Notes under the pieces: model-generated
What the model was told of the DNA's origin: nothing
What the model saw: only the letters and a program-made list of their open reading frames with translations
The model's database searches: none
Program-made: the position numbers and the translations under genes
DNA from: Anoxybacillus ayderensis
GTDB taxonomy: Bacteria; Bacillota; Bacilli; Bacillales; Anoxybacillaceae
Length of the DNA: 64,000 bases
Direction of reading: 5' to 3'
Assembly: GCF_000833605.1 (NCBI RefSeq)
Contig: NZ_JXTG01000004.1
Location: forward strand, 62,001-126,000
Shown: in pieces, positions 18,654 through 27,809 of the stretch
Numbering within the stretch: position 1 is the first letter of the stretch
Layout of the letters: each line of letters starts with the position of its first letter

Positions 18654-18984
18654 CAGTTCCTTTATTCAAACGTTTTTCGGCATCATGAACCGCCTGTTCG
18701 GTTTCTTTTAATAACTGTTCTACATCTGATGAAGGGAGCGGAATCGGGATAGATGAAACCGGCTGTGGTTTCTCTTGTTCGCTTTTTGTCGGTTCCTCTT
18801 TTTCTTCGCTTTTCCCCCATTTGTTTATATTGCTCTCTTTTAACTCATTCAATAGCTGTTTCCCTTGTTCTGTTGATTCAGTCAATAACTGCTTTCCACG
18901 TTCACTTGACAAGAATAGTGCTGCTGCTGCACCCGCAATTCCTCCAACGATTGCCCCAAGTAGAAAAGAACCGTTTTTCGCCAT
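18634..18984 (-). CDS. ytxH: YtxH domain protein
   Basis: 116 residues. One N-terminal membrane helix with small residues (FLLGAIVGGIAGAAAALFL) is followed by SSERGKQLL, the YtxH family mark (PF12732), and a charged coiled tail. The tail is likely cytosolic. It is a general-stress gene of unknown molecular role. ATG 18984 is preceded on its strand by AAGGAGGCATTCAT. It lies 12 bases after ytxG and overlaps ytxJ. Confidence 0.88.
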   Translation of the reverse strand: MAKNGSFLLGAIVGGIAGAAAALFLSSERGKQLLTESTEQGKQLLNELKESNINKWGKSEEKEEPTKSEQEKPQPVSSIPIPLPSSDVEQLLKETEQAVHDAEKRLNKGTDAHGES

Positions 18985-18996
18985 ATGAATGCCTCC

Positions 18997-19389
18997 TTAT
19001 TTTCGTTTCTCTTTCCATTTTGTCCATATTTCAATAAGTGTTTGTCCCCATTGAATTGCCTGCGCAATTTTTTTTTCGTTTGTTGTTAACGTTTTAGAAA
19101 TTGAGTCGCTAAATGTTTGAACGGTGACACCTACTTGTTTTACCGCATCGAATACGCTTTGTAAGCTTTCTGCTTTTTTATGCACGTCATCTGCGAGAGC
19201 ATTCGTCTTATGTAGTAATTGTGCCGTTTCTTTCCCGATTTCATGCATTTGTTTTTCAACTTCTTCCACAGTTTTCGCGACATGTTGTAACGTCGTCTGA
19301 AGTGTTTTTAATGTTTGGACGACATAAATGACTAAAGTAAGAAAAGCGATCGCAATGAGTGCAATGCTACTATACAAAATGATGTCCAT
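18997..19389 (-). CDS. ytxG: DUF948 membrane protein YtxG
   Basis: 130 residues. One N-terminal transmembrane helix (IILYSSIALIAIAFLTLVIYV) is followed by a long helical, coiled-coil-like region typical of DUF948 (PF06103). It is probably a membrane-anchored structural stress protein; function unknown. The frame runs open to 19497, but AAAGGAG lies upstream of ATG 19389, and the upstream frame passes through the promoter, so 19389 is chosen. First gene of ytxGHJ. Confidence 0.85.
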   Translation of the reverse strand: MDIILYSSIALIAIAFLTLVIYVVQTLKTLQTTLQHVAKTVEEVEKQMHEIGKETAQLLHKTNALADDVHKKAESLQSVFDAVKQVGVTVQTFSDSISKTLTTNEKKIAQAIQWGQTLIEIWTKWKEKRK

Positions 19390-19421
19390 TGTAAAAAACT
19401 CCTTTCTGTCTACCCTGTGAT

Positions 19422-19450
19422 CTATTCGACAAAAAGAGAAAAAATCCTGC
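19422..19450 (-). promoter_or_regulatory. Candidate sigma-H promoter of ytxGHJ
   Basis: On the minus strand GCAGGATTT (19450-19442) and GTCGAATAG (19430-19422) are separated by 11 bases. The sigma-H consensus is RNAGGAWWW, 11-12 bases, RNNGAATWW; the match is 17 of 18. From memory, B. subtilis ytxGHJ is read by sigma-H and sigma-B. A GGGTAG resembling a sigma-B -10 lies just downstream but without a convincing -35. Confidence 0.65.
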
Positions 19451-19520
19451 AAAAAACTCCAAATTTTTTGTGGATCGGTTACAATATACATGTACATACG
19501 ATGGAATGGAGGAATACAAA

Positions 19521-20636
19521 ATGAAAGATCCGCGCATTGAAAAGTTGGCGAAAAACTTAATTCATTACTCGCTCCGTCTGCAAAAAGGAGAAAAAGTATT
19601 AATCGAAAACTTCGGTTTGCAACGGGAGCTCGTCATTGCACTTGTGCGTGAAGCGTATGCTGTAGGAGCGTATCCGTTTGTTTCATTAAAAGATCATCAA
19701 GTTGATCGTGCACTTCTACTTGGTGCGCAAGAAGAGCAGTTTAGCATGATGGCTGAATTTGAAGCAAATGTCATGAAAGAAATGGATGCTTACATCGGAT
19801 TACGTGCTGGGGATAACATTAACGAGTTTGCGGATGTGCCAGCTGACAAAATGAAAATTCACGGAAAAACGATTATGCAAAAAGTGCATCGGGACATTCG
19901 TGTACCGAAAACGAAATGGGTCGTGCTCCGCTATCCGAATCCGTCTATGGCGCAGCTCGCGAAAATGAGCACAGAGGCGTTTGAAGATTTTTATTTTAAC
20001 GTATGTAACTTAGACTACGGTAAAATGGATAAAGCTATGGATGCGCTTGTTGAGCTGATGGATAAAACGGATCAAGTGCGCATTACAGGGCCAGGCACAG
20101 ATTTAACGTTCTCCATTAAAGATATTCCTGCAGTAAAATGTTCAGGGCAAATGAATATTCCAGACGGAGAAGTGTATACGGCTCCTGTTCGCGACTCGGT
20201 CAATGGTACTATTTCGTTTAATACGCCTTCACCTTATCAAGGATTTACGTTTGAAAATGTCAAATTAACATTTAAAGATGGAAAAATTGTTGAAGCAACA
20301 GCAAACGATACAGAACGGATTAATCAAATTTTTGATACAGACGAAGGTGCGCGTTACATCGGTGAATTTGCGATCGGAGTCAACCCGTACATTCAACATC
20401 CGATGCAAGACATTTTATTTGATGAAAAAATCGACGGTAGCTTCCATTTCACACCGGGTCAATGTTACGATGAAGCGTACAATGGCAACCATTCGAACAT
20501 CCATTGGGATATGGTTATGATCCAACGTCCAGAATATGGTGGCGGTGAAATATATTTTGATGGTGTACTTATTCGTAAAGATGGACGTTTTGTCCTTCCA
20601 GAGTTACAACCATTAAACCCAGAAAACTTAAAATAA
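19521..20636 (+). CDS. ampS: M29 family aminopeptidase AmpS
   Basis: 371 residues, the thermophilic metallo-aminopeptidase family M29 (AmpS/aminopeptidase T). It removes N-terminal residues from peptides in the cytosol. Metal-binding His residues lie in the C-terminal part (FHFTPGQCYDEAYNGNHSN and HWDMV); the family also uses two Glu, probably in GEFAIGVN and nearby. The frame allows GTG 19470, but GGAGGA places the start at ATG 19521. It is transcribed away from ytxG. Its terminator is shared with the FtsA-like gene. Confidence 0.94.
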   Translation: MKDPRIEKLAKNLIHYSLRLQKGEKVLIENFGLQRELVIALVREAYAVGAYPFVSLKDHQVDRALLLGAQEEQFSMMAEFEANVMKEMDAYIGLRAGDNINEFADVPADKMKIHGKTIMQKVHRDIRVPKTKWVVLRYPNPSMAQLAKMSTEAFEDFYFNVCNLDYGKMDKAMDALVELMDKTDQVRITGPGTDLTFSIKDIPAVKCSGQMNIPDGEVYTAPVRDSVNGTISFNTPSPYQGFTFENVKLTFKDGKIVEATANDTERINQIFDTDEGARYIGEFAIGVNPYIQHPMQDILFDEKIDGSFHFTPGQCYDEAYNGNHSNIHWDMVMIQRPEYGGGEIYFDGVLIRKDGRFVLPELQPLNPENLK

Positions 20637-20640
20637 AAGA

Positions 20641-20675
20641 AAAAAGCAACTATGAACTGCTCATAGTTGCTTTTT
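20641..20675. terminator. Bidirectional terminator ampS / FtsA-like gene
   Basis: AAAAAGCAACTATGA at 20641-20655 and TCATAGTTGCTTTTT at 20661-20675, loop ACTGC. The stem arms are the same as in the murC/ytxJ terminator 2.3 kb upstream; only the loop differs. Confidence 0.9.
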
Positions 20676-22808
20676 CTTCTGCCAAACAATTTCAAGTTGA
20701 TCACCTGGGGCAAGCGTCTCGTAAAATGTTGTTGGTTTTCCGTTTTTTAGTAATGTAAATGTTGTTGACGCTCCTTGAGGAATATCAACTTGGACGTATT
20801 GAAATATATCTTGAAAAATAAACGGCTCGATTTTTCGCTCGCTAAATTGAAGCTCATCTCCATGTTGAACGAGATCGTCCTCATGAAGCTGTTCACCGTT
20901 ACGATAAAACGCGCCAATTTGTTTTGTTAATGTTAATGTTTCACCGTTAAATATAATTGGAAGCGAGTAATGAAGTTTCAGCTGTCTTGCTTCAGCTATT
21001 TGGGCAACTGTTCGTTCATTTTGTTGATGAATGACGATGTGATCGCCGTCTTCAAACGGTGCGTAGCGTGGGCATTCCATTCCGTTTCGATATATCGTTG
21101 CGCACCATTCAGAAAATTTTATTTTTTTTCCATTTAACGTGATCGTAAATGGCTCAAGCTGTTGAAGAAGATCGTCATTTTTTGTTGCTTGCAAAAGTTG
21201 TTCCATCGTTTCTGGCATATGGACAAAAATGTCGTCACGATCACATAAAACAGCATCGAGGGAAGCGGGTTCTCCATTTCTCAACACAAGCGGTTCAATC
21301 GTATATTGTTGCCCATTGATCGTCACTTGTTTTGTCGGCAATGATTCAAGCAAATCACGAAGTTGAACGGTTGCTTGCTTCCCATCTTTCCCTTTTTCAA
21401 CAACGATACGGTCACTGTTTTTAATAGGTGTATCGAATGTTGCCGTCTCACCATTTTTCATAATCATTGGCGGCTCTCCATGTGTTCCTGGAATAGTAAT
21501 TGTATTTCCGTTTAACGTAACGACGCAAGCTAATCCGGGTTTGCCGTATAGTTTATGTAATTGAATCCCTGCAGCTAATAGTGCATCACCGATCGTTAGT
21601 TGCTTCATATCAAACAAACGAATCGATTGTCCGTTTACCTCTACCGTTACGTATTGAATCGGTGTTTGCTTTGCAGCAATTGCAATGCCAATAGGGGTGA
21701 CGAGCTCTGGACGATGTTTCATTTCTTCACGATCGATGTGCAACTTTTGAATGGCATCAATGCCACGAATAGCGACGCGATTTTCAGGAAGATGGAGCTT
21801 TTGAGCGAGCCGCTTTGGCAGTTCTGGCGTCAAGCTTCCCCCTCCAACAAGCATCACTGCTTTCGGCGATTGATGATTATTTAATCGTAAAATTTCTTTG
21901 CTGATCGCATCAGCAAGTCGATCAATCGCCTCAGAAATAGTTGCAATCATTTGTTCGCGAGGCACTTCTGTTTCAAAACCGAGAATGTCTGTAATTGTTA
22001 CCGTTTCTTTTGTATGTAAGTCACGTTTCGCCTGTTCAGCAAGTGGGAAATCGAGTAAATATGCATCAGAAATCGCTTCTGTAATTTCATCCCCCGCCAT
22101 CGGTACCATCCCGTAAGCAATAACTGTCCCGCCATCTGTAATTGCGATATCAGACGTCCCTGCACCAATATCTACAAGCGCAACATTTAATCGCCGCATC
22201 GTCGGAGGGATGAGTACATTGAGTGCAGCGATCGGTTCGAGTGTTAGCGCCTCCATTTCTAAGTGGGCGCGTTGCAGTGCTGCAAGAAGCGACTCGACGA
22301 CAAGTTTCGGTAAAAATGTGGCGATGACTTCAACGCTCGCTTCATCTCCTTGTTGATCAATTAAGCTACCGATTTCTTCGCCATCAATTTCATAGCGCGT
22401 CACTGAATAACCGACGCAGTAATAATGATGACTTTTTTCATTCGATGATTTTTCCGCTAACGTCATTTGTGCTTGTTGAACGGCGGCGAGTTCTAAATAC
22501 ATCACATCTTCATGAGTTAAAAGCGGCTTACCTTTGATTGAAATCGTCGTTTTTCCTTTTTCTGTTTTTAATGAACGACCTGCTGCTGCGACGCATACAC
22601 GTGTAAGAGGCCCATGACGTTCCTCTAACGTTTTTTTTATATCGACAATGACTTTTGAAACAGCAAGTACGTCATGAATTTGCCCGTCAAGCATTGCCCG
22701 TTCTTCATGTTCTTTGATGACAATGTCTTCAACTTGATATTGTCCGTCTGTTTCCTTTAAAATAATGCCAACTACTGAACGAGTGCCAATATCTAATGCA
22801 AAAATCAA
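20661..22808 (-). CDS. FtsA-like actin-fold ATPase with C-terminal repeat tail
   Basis: About 715 residues. Residues 1-370 are an FtsA/PilM-type actin fold: phosphate-1 loop FALDIGTRSVVGII, an SHS2-type 1C-like insert, VALVDIGAGTSDIAI (phosphate-2) near residue 200, and VMLVGGGSLTPELPKRLA (adenosine motif) near residue 320. From about residue 385 to the end comes a tail of repeats about 63 residues apart, each with a strand and an NG turn (VEVNGQ 389, VTLNGN 430, VTINGQ 495, ITLNGK 556, IIFNGE 619). It is not the divisome ftsA, which belongs with ftsZ. Start TTG 22808 follows GAAGGTGGG; GTG 22817 lies inside that site. Role unknown; scaffold or surface-linked function is a guess. Confidence 0.8.
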   Translation of the reverse strand: MIFALDIGTRSVVGIILKETDGQYQVEDIVIKEHEERAMLDGQIHDVLAVSKVIVDIKKTLEERHGPLTRVCVAAAGRSLKTEKGKTTISIKGKPLLTHEDVMYLELAAVQQAQMTLAEKSSNEKSHHYYCVGYSVTRYEIDGEEIGSLIDQQGDEASVEVIATFLPKLVVESLLAALQRAHLEMEALTLEPIAALNVLIPPTMRRLNVALVDIGAGTSDIAITDGGTVIAYGMVPMAGDEITEAISDAYLLDFPLAEQAKRDLHTKETVTITDILGFETEVPREQMIATISEAIDRLADAISKEILRLNNHQSPKAVMLVGGGSLTPELPKRLAQKLHLPENRVAIRGIDAIQKLHIDREEMKHRPELVTPIGIAIAAKQTPIQYVTVEVNGQSIRLFDMKQLTIGDALLAAGIQLHKLYGKPGLACVVTLNGNTITIPGTHGEPPMIMKNGETATFDTPIKNSDRIVVEKGKDGKQATVQLRDLLESLPTKQVTINGQQYTIEPLVLRNGEPASLDAVLCDRDDIFVHMPETMEQLLQATKNDDLLQQLEPFTITLNGKKIKFSEWCATIYRNGMECPRYAPFEDGDHIVIHQQNERTVAQIAEARQLKLHYSLPIIFNGETLTLTKQIGAFYRNGEQLHEDDLVQHGDELQFSERKIEPFIFQDIFQYVQVDIPQGASTTFTLLKNGKPTTFYETLAPGDQLEIVWQKKKQL

Positions 22809-22877
22809 GCTTCCCACCTTCTTTTTTTGAAAATTAAAAAATTCTTTATTGCTTAAACGCGTTTTATAAATAAAGGG

Positions 22878-22906
22878 GTGACAACTTTATCCACTTCGTT
22901 TATAAT
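22878..22906 (+). promoter_or_regulatory. Candidate sigma-A promoter of aroA
   Basis: GTGACA at 22878-22883, a 17-base spacer and TATAAT at 22901-22906. It predicts a leader of about 55 bases before the gene at 22969. Confidence 0.65.
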
Positions 22907-22968
22907 AATCTCTAATTATATAGAAATGTACCACATTTTTTAGCTTATATAAAGAAAGGATGAGATGA

Positions 22969-24051
22969 ATGAGTAACGAACGATTAGATGAGCTGAGAGC
23001 AAAGGTTGATGAGTTAAACTTACAGTTGTTAAAGTTAATTAATGAACGTGGACGTCTTGTTCAAGAAATTGGGAAAATTAAAGATGCGCAAGGGACGTAT
23101 TTTTATGATCCTGTTCGTGAAAGAAAAATGTTGGATTTAATTTTAGAACATAACGATGGCCCGTTTGATACGGCGACGTTAAAACATATTTTTAAAGAAA
23201 TTTTTAAAGCAGGCCTTGATTTACAAGAAGACGATCATAAAAAAGCATTGCTCGTATCAAGAAAGAAAAAGCCGGAAAATACAATTGTCGATGTGAAAGG
23301 GGAAAAAATCGGCGATGGCAATCAATATTTTGTCATGGGACCATGCGCCGTTGAAAGCTATGAACAAGTGGCGGAAGTCGCACAAGCAATCAAGCGTCAC
23401 GGTTTAAAATTGTTGCGAGGGGGAGCGTATAAACCGCGCACATCACCATACGACTTCCAAGGTCTTGGAGTAGAAGGATTAAAAATTTTAAAACGTGTAG
23501 CAGATGAATTCGATTTAGCGGTTATTAGTGAAATTGTGACGCCTGCAGATATTGAAACAGCGCTCGATTATATTGACGTCATTCAAATCGGGGCGCGCAA
23601 TATGCAAAACTTTGAGTTGCTGAAAGCGGCTGGGCAAGTGAACAAACCGGTGTTGCTAAAGCGCGGGTTAGCTGCAACGATTGAAGAGTTTATTCATGCC
23701 GCAGAATACATTATGTCGCAAGGAAATGGACAAATCATTTTATGTGAACGTGGCATTCGCACATATGAAAAAGCAACGCGCAACACGCTTGACATTTCTG
23801 CTGTGCCGATTTTGAAAAAGGAAACGCATTTACCTGTCTTTGTTGATGTGACACATTCGACAGGGCGTCGAGATTTACTTTTACCTTGTGCGAAAGCAGC
23901 GCTTGCGATTGGAGCGGATGGTGTCATGGCTGAAGTGCATCCTGATCCTGCTGTGGCGTTATCTGATTCCGCACAACAGATGGATATTGACCAATTCAAT
24001 GAGTTTATGGAAGAATTAAAATCATTTCAAAAACAATTTGTAAAAGCATAA
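22969..24051 (+). CDS. aroA: Bifunctional chorismate mutase / DAHP synthase AroA(G)
   Basis: 360 residues. Residues 1-90 are an AroQ-type chorismate mutase ([20 protein letters not shown], with RERKMLDLI). The rest is a KDPG-aldolase-like DAHP synthase with [10 protein letters not shown] near residue 124, [27 protein letters not shown] and [14 protein letters not shown]. It makes DAHP from PEP and erythrose-4-phosphate to open the shikimate pathway; the mutase domain serves for feedback control by chorismate and prephenate in B. subtilis AroA. ATG 22969 follows AAAGGATGAG. It precedes ccpA, as in B. subtilis. Confidence 0.97.
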   Translation: MSNERLDELRAKVDELNLQLLKLINERGRLVQEIGKIKDAQGTYFYDPVRERKMLDLILEHNDGPFDTATLKHIFKEIFKAGLDLQEDDHKKALLVSRKKKPENTIVDVKGEKIGDGNQYFVMGPCAVESYEQVAEVAQAIKRHGLKLLRGGAYKPRTSPYDFQGLGVEGLKILKRVADEFDLAVISEIVTPADIETALDYIDVIQIGARNMQNFELLKAAGQVNKPVLLKRGLAATIEEFIHAAEYIMSQGNGQIILCERGIRTYEKATRNTLDISAVPILKKETHLPVFVDVTHSTGRRDLLLPCAKAALAIGADGVMAEVHPDPAVALSDSAQQMDIDQFNEFMEELKSFQKQFVKA

Positions 24052-24058
24052 CGAGAAG

Positions 24059-24088
24059 AAGCTGGTGATTTGTTCGCCAGCTTTTCTT
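24059..24088 (+). terminator. Terminator of aroA
   Basis: AAGCTGGTGA at 24059-24068 and TCGCCAGCTT at 24074-24083 (one G-U pair), then TTCTTTTTC. Confidence 0.75.
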
Positions 24089-24107
24089 TTTCTTATGAAT
24101 TTATTTG

Positions 24108-24145
24108 TGAAAACGTTGCACTTAGGTAATCATTTATCGTATGAT
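24108..24145 (+). promoter_or_regulatory. Candidate ccpA promoter with a partial CcpA site
   Basis: TTGCAC at 24116-24121, an 18-base spacer and TATGAT at 24140-24145. TGAAAACGTT at 24108-24117 matches the left ten positions of the cre consensus TGWAARCGYTWNCW and overlaps the -35; the right end (GCAC) does not match. It may allow mild autoregulation, or be chance. Confidence 0.45.
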
Positions 24146-24214
24146 ATTTTTACATAAAATTGCGATGTACGACAGTTTTCGATATACAGAGCGCTGAAAA
24201 GGAGTGTGTATGTG

Positions 24215-25216
24215 ATGAATGTAACAATTTATGATGTAGCAAGAGAAGCAAACGTGTCGATGGCGACCGTTTCACGTGTAGTAAACGGGAACCCAAACGT
24301 AAAGCCTTCTACACGCAAAAAAGTATTAGAAGTCATTGAGCGACTCGGATATCGTCCAAATGCGGTGGCGCGCGGATTGGCAAGTAAAAAGACGACGACG
24401 GTCGGAGTCATTATTCCAGATATATCAAGCATTTTCTTTGCGGAAATGGCTCGCGGCATCGAAGATATTGCAACAATGTATAAGTATAACATTATTTTAA
24501 GCAATTCAGATCAAAATAAAGAAAAAGAGCTGCATTTATTAAATACAATGCTTGCGAAACAAGTCGATGGCATTTTATTTATGGGTGGCGATGTCACGGA
24601 AGAGCATGTCGAGCAGTTTAAAAAGTCAGATGTACCGATTGTATTAGCTGCAACGATTGAAAAAAACAATATTATTCCGTCCGTCAATATTGACTATGAG
24701 CAAGCTGCATATGATGCAGTACATATGTTAATCGAAAAAGGACATAAACGGATTGCTTATGTGACAGGACCGTTAAATGATCCAATTAACGGACTGAAAA
24801 AATTAGCTGGTTATCGCCGCGCTTTAGAAGAAGCGAATATTGCTTATGATGATGAACTTGTTGTTGAAGGCGACTACACGTATGATTCAGGAATGGAAGC
24901 GTATGAAAAACTAGCCGAACTTGCCCAGCGACCAACAGCGGTTTTTGTTGGGACAGATGAAATGGCGCTCGGTGTCATTCATGGAGCACAAGACCGCGGT
25001 GTGCGCATTCCAGATGAATTAGAAGTAGTCGGTTTTGATAACACTCGTTTAGCGACAATGGTTCGCCCGAAGCTGACGACAGTCGTACAGCCAATGTACG
25101 ATATCGGTGCGGTGGCGATGCGTTTATTAACAAAATATATGAACAAAGAACATGTGGACAATCACATTGTTGTATTACCACATCGAATTGAATATCGCGA
25201 TTCGACAAAATCATAA
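24215..25216 (+). CDS. ccpA: Catabolite control protein A
   Basis: 333 residues, LacI/GalR family. With Ser46-phosphorylated HPr as corepressor it binds cre sites and controls carbon metabolism. The N-terminal helix-turn-helix is [20 protein letters not shown], then the hinge helix [13 protein letters not shown]. The periplasmic-binding-protein-like core includes [20 protein letters not shown]. It is nearly identical in layout to B. subtilis CcpA. AAAAGGAG at 24197-24204 precedes GTG 24212 and ATG 24215; I use ATG 24215, with the first residues NVTIYDV matching the family. Targets in this window with candidate cre sites are acsA/acuABC, ackA and the 46-kb operon. Confidence 0.97.
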   Translation: MNVTIYDVAREANVSMATVSRVVNGNPNVKPSTRKKVLEVIERLGYRPNAVARGLASKKTTTVGVIIPDISSIFFAEMARGIEDIATMYKYNIILSNSDQNKEKELHLLNTMLAKQVDGILFMGGDVTEEHVEQFKKSDVPIVLAATIEKNNIIPSVNIDYEQAAYDAVHMLIEKGHKRIAYVTGPLNDPINGLKKLAGYRRALEEANIAYDDELVVEGDYTYDSGMEAYEKLAELAQRPTAVFVGTDEMALGVIHGAQDRGVRIPDELEVVGFDNTRLATMVRPKLTTVVQPMYDIGAVAMRLLTKYMNKEHVDNHIVVLPHRIEYRDSTKS

Positions 25217-25247
25217 AGAGGCAGAAGCCTCTTTATGATTTTTTTTT
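25209..25247. terminator. Bidirectional terminator ccpA/acuC
   Basis: AATCATAAAGAGGC at 25209-25222 and GCCTCTTTATGATT at 25227-25240, loop AGAA, then a T run. A perfect 14-bp stem between convergent genes. Confidence 0.9.
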
Positions 25248-26418
25248 ATAAATTTAATCGTTGCTTATTGCTTCGAATTGGTTGAAGTGCTTTCATGACA
25301 GTTTGGGCATTTTTTTCTGTAATTTCTGCCTTTCTCGGAATGGGTGGATATAAGTCGTCCGGGTCATCCCACTCGAGCGGTAAAGAAACAGGGGAGTGTT
25401 GTTGCCAGCGAGCAATCCATTCTTTCGGTAAAGGCCCAGAAATATCGGATTGTTCTGTCATTTCAAGCCATAATAGCGCCCATGCACGCGGAACAACGCG
25501 CCAAATGTCGTATCCTCCGCCACCGACTGCAATCCAACGACCGTTGCAATATTGATGAGCAATTTGATGTGCGAGTTTTGGAATTTCACGATAAATGCGC
25601 ATCGTCGCACATAAATGAGTTAACGGATCGTAATAGTGAGCATCCACACCGTTTTGGGTTAAAATGACGTCAGGCCGAAAGAAGTCGGCGATTTCCATGA
25701 GTGCGTCCTTATATGCTGCTAGCCAAGACTCATCTTCTGTAAATGCGTCGACAGGAATGTTAAATGAGTAGCCATATCCTTTCCCTTGTCCACGTTCATT
25801 CACATTTCCTGTACCAGGGAATAAGTAACGTCCTGTTTCGTGAATGGAAAATGTGCAAACATTTGGGTCGTCATAAAACGTCCATTGTACCCCATCACCA
25901 TGATGGGCATCTGTGTCGACGTATAAGACGCGGACACCGTATTTTTCTTGCATATATTTAATGGCGACAGAACTGTCATTATAAATGCAAAATCCGGATG
26001 CTTTGCCGCGGAATCCATGATGAAGCCCTCCGCCTAAACTGAGCGCATGCTCAGCTTTTCCAGAAAGCACGTAATCAACGGCTGTTAATGTTCCCCCAAC
26101 AAGAAGGGCGCTCGCTTCATGCATGTTTGGAAAAATAGGTGTATCTTCCGTTCCTAAGCCATAATTGATTGCAATTTCTTCTGAAAGTAGTCCTTTCCCC
26201 GCTTTTTTTACTGCTTCAATATAATCCATATCGTGAACAAGAGCTAGTTCTTCATCTGTGGCAAGACGCGGTGCTACAATTTGTGAATCGTGGAGCGCAC
26301 CAACCGTTTGTAATAAGTCATACGTTAGTTTGACGCGCAATTGGTTGAACGGATGGCGATCATGGAATTTATACGTTTGAAACGCATCGGAATAAATGAA
26401 TACGCTATTTTTGCTCAT
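25246..26418 (-). CDS. acuC: Acetoin utilization protein AcuC (histone-deacetylase family)
   Basis: 390 residues, arginase/deacetylase fold. Zinc and catalytic residues appear in [33 protein letters not shown] and [14 protein letters not shown]. AcuC removes the acetyl group that AcuA places on acetyl-CoA synthetase, switching AcsA back on. The start is ATG 26418, 7 bases after GGGGG, overlapping the acuB stop (ATGA); the open frame further upstream is acuB sequence. Last gene of acuABC, divergent from acsA. Confidence 0.95.
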   Translation of the reverse strand: MSKNSVFIYSDAFQTYKFHDRHPFNQLRVKLTYDLLQTVGALHDSQIVAPRLATDEELALVHDMDYIEAVKKAGKGLLSEEIAINYGLGTEDTPIFPNMHEASALLVGGTLTAVDYVLSGKAEHALSLGGGLHHGFRGKASGFCIYNDSSVAIKYMQEKYGVRVLYVDTDAHHGDGVQWTFYDDPNVCTFSIHETGRYLFPGTGNVNERGQGKGYGYSFNIPVDAFTEDESWLAAYKDALMEIADFFRPDVILTQNGVDAHYYDPLTHLCATMRIYREIPKLAHQIAHQYCNGRWIAVGGGGYDIWRVVPRAWALLWLEMTEQSDISGPLPKEWIARWQQHSPVSLPLEWDDPDDLYPPIPRKAEITEKNAQTVMKALQPIRSNKQRLNL

Positions 26419-27059
26419 GATGAAACCCCCGGCAAGTTTGGCCACAATACGTCGTATCCTTGCGCTTTTAAATCTTCAATAATCGCCATCGGGTTCATTG
26501 TTTGAATACGAAACACGAGCACTTTATACTTTTCATCTTGATCAGGATATACGAGAACACTTGAAATATTAATGTTTCTTTTTTGAAACATGGAAGTGAC
26601 TTCACTTAACATCCCCGTTCGGTTCGGCACTTTAATTTCAATTTGCGAACCGGGCTGATGAGCCCCTGTTAATTGTACGAGCGTATATAACAAATCGCTC
26701 TCTGTAATAATGCCGACAAGTTTATTTTCTTTGACGATTGGCATGCAGCTGATGCGATGTTCGTAAAATAAAGCCGCCACTTCTTCGACAAAATCAAGCG
26801 GGTGACCTGTAATGACGTTTGTTTTCATAATGGTGCTTAACGGCTTTTGTAAATCTTCTAGATGCTCATTGGCATGGAAAATCGATGGACTTGCATCGCG
26901 TAAATCACGATCGGTGACGATTCCAATGACATGATATTCATCATCAACAATTGGTAAGTGACGAATGTTTTTTTGCTTCACAATGCTTAGCGCATCGGCA
27001 ATTGTATTTGACGGCTTTAATGCGATGACATCCGTTTTCATCATTTGTTCGACAATCAT
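26415..27059 (-). CDS. acuB: AcuB: tandem CBS plus ACT domain protein
   Basis: 214 residues. Two CBS domains (about residues 1-130, with [19 protein letters not shown] and [18 protein letters not shown]) are followed by an ACT domain (about 140-210, [18 protein letters not shown]). CBS pairs usually bind adenine nucleotides and ACT domains bind small ligands, so AcuB probably senses energy state for the AcuA/AcuC switch; its exact role is not established. It lies 18 bases after acuA and overlaps acuC by 4 bases. Confidence 0.92.
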   Translation of the reverse strand: MIVEQMMKTDVIALKPSNTIADALSIVKQKNIRHLPIVDDEYHVIGIVTDRDLRDASPSIFHANEHLEDLQKPLSTIMKTNVITGHPLDFVEEVAALFYEHRISCMPIVKENKLVGIITESDLLYTLVQLTGAHQPGSQIEIKVPNRTGMLSEVTSMFQKRNINISSVLVYPDQDEKYKVLVFRIQTMNPMAIIEDLKAQGYDVLWPNLPGVSS

Positions 27060-27077
27060 TTCCCCATCCCCTTTGTT

Positions 27078-27710
27078 TTAATACATAAAGCGGTTCATAA
27101 AGCGAAGTTGATCAAACTTTTGAATTGATTGTTGATCGACGCGCTTCCCAATACGCGCCATTAAGCAGTTAGCCGGATGTGAACAAATTTCAGGGTCGTC
27201 CGTTGCATACCAGACAAGTCCGCCCGCGTTCATCATTTTCTCCATTACTTTTCGATATTCCCATACGTTCAAACCAGTTCGTTTTAAATCCCAATGCCAA
27301 TAGTATTCGGTCGTAATAATGATGTAATCTTCCATCGCATCGTCCATCATAGCCACTTTCAATAAATTTTTCCCGACACCACACCCTCGAAAGTCTGGAA
27401 TGACTTCGATTGCCCCGAGCTCAATTAAATTTTCCATCTTCCCTTGTGACCATCTTTCAAGGGGGTCAGGATATAAAAAGGTGACGTAGCCAACGATCGT
27501 GTGACCGTGGCGGGCAATAATAATTCGCCCTTCAGGAAGGCCTGCAATTTCAATGAGCGCTTGATGTTGTTGGTGCGGTTGCCGAAACGCTGTTAAATCA
27601 TGATGAAATTCATAGCTAGCCAACTTTTCTGGGGAAATCGGCCCTTCAATAATTAACGTTCCTTTCGGTGTTTTTAATTGTTTTGCGTTATATGTTTTTT
27701 TATGCTCCAT
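27078..27710 (-). CDS. acuA: Protein acetyltransferase AcuA (GNAT)
   Basis: 210 residues, GNAT fold with acetyl-CoA-binding region GAIEVIPDFRGCGVGKNLLK near residue 97. AcuA acetylates the catalytic-site lysine of AcsA and inactivates it; AcuC reverses this. The gene is transcribed away from acsA. A TATAAT -10 lies at 27744-27749 on the minus strand. ATG 27710 lies 7 bases after GGTGGGG on its strand. Confidence 0.94.
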   Translation of the reverse strand: MEHKKTYNAKQLKTPKGTLIIEGPISPEKLASYEFHHDLTAFRQPHQQHQALIEIAGLPEGRIIIARHGHTIVGYVTFLYPDPLERWSQGKMENLIELGAIEVIPDFRGCGVGKNLLKVAMMDDAMEDYIIITTEYYWHWDLKRTGLNVWEYRKVMEKMMNAGGLVWYATDDPEICSHPANCLMARIGKRVDQQSIQKFDQLRFMNRFMY

Positions 27711-27743
27711 TGCCCCACCGCCTACTGAAATAATCTCACTTCA

Positions 27744-27779
27744 ATTATACATAAAAAAATAAAAATTAAATCGTTTTCA
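27744..27779 (-). promoter_or_regulatory. acuA promoter region with cre site
   Basis: On the minus strand TGAAAACGATTTAA (27779-27766) matches the cre consensus TGWAARCGYTWNCW at 12 of 14 positions. It overlaps the expected -35 of a promoter whose -10 is TATAAT at 27749-27744; the -35 itself is poor. CcpA binding here would block acuABC. Confidence 0.6.
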
Positions 27780-27809
27780 TAATAAACATTAATGAAAATT
27801 TTTTAAAAA

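Noticed and set aside
19400-19421. Sigma-B promoter for ytxGHJ (GGGTAG)
   Set aside because: The -10 resembles sigma-B but no GTTTAA-like -35 stands 13-15 bases upstream.
20661-22808. Divisome protein FtsA
   Set aside because: It lacks the ftsZ neighbour and the usual C-terminal helix, and it has a long repeat tail; only the ATPase fold is shared.
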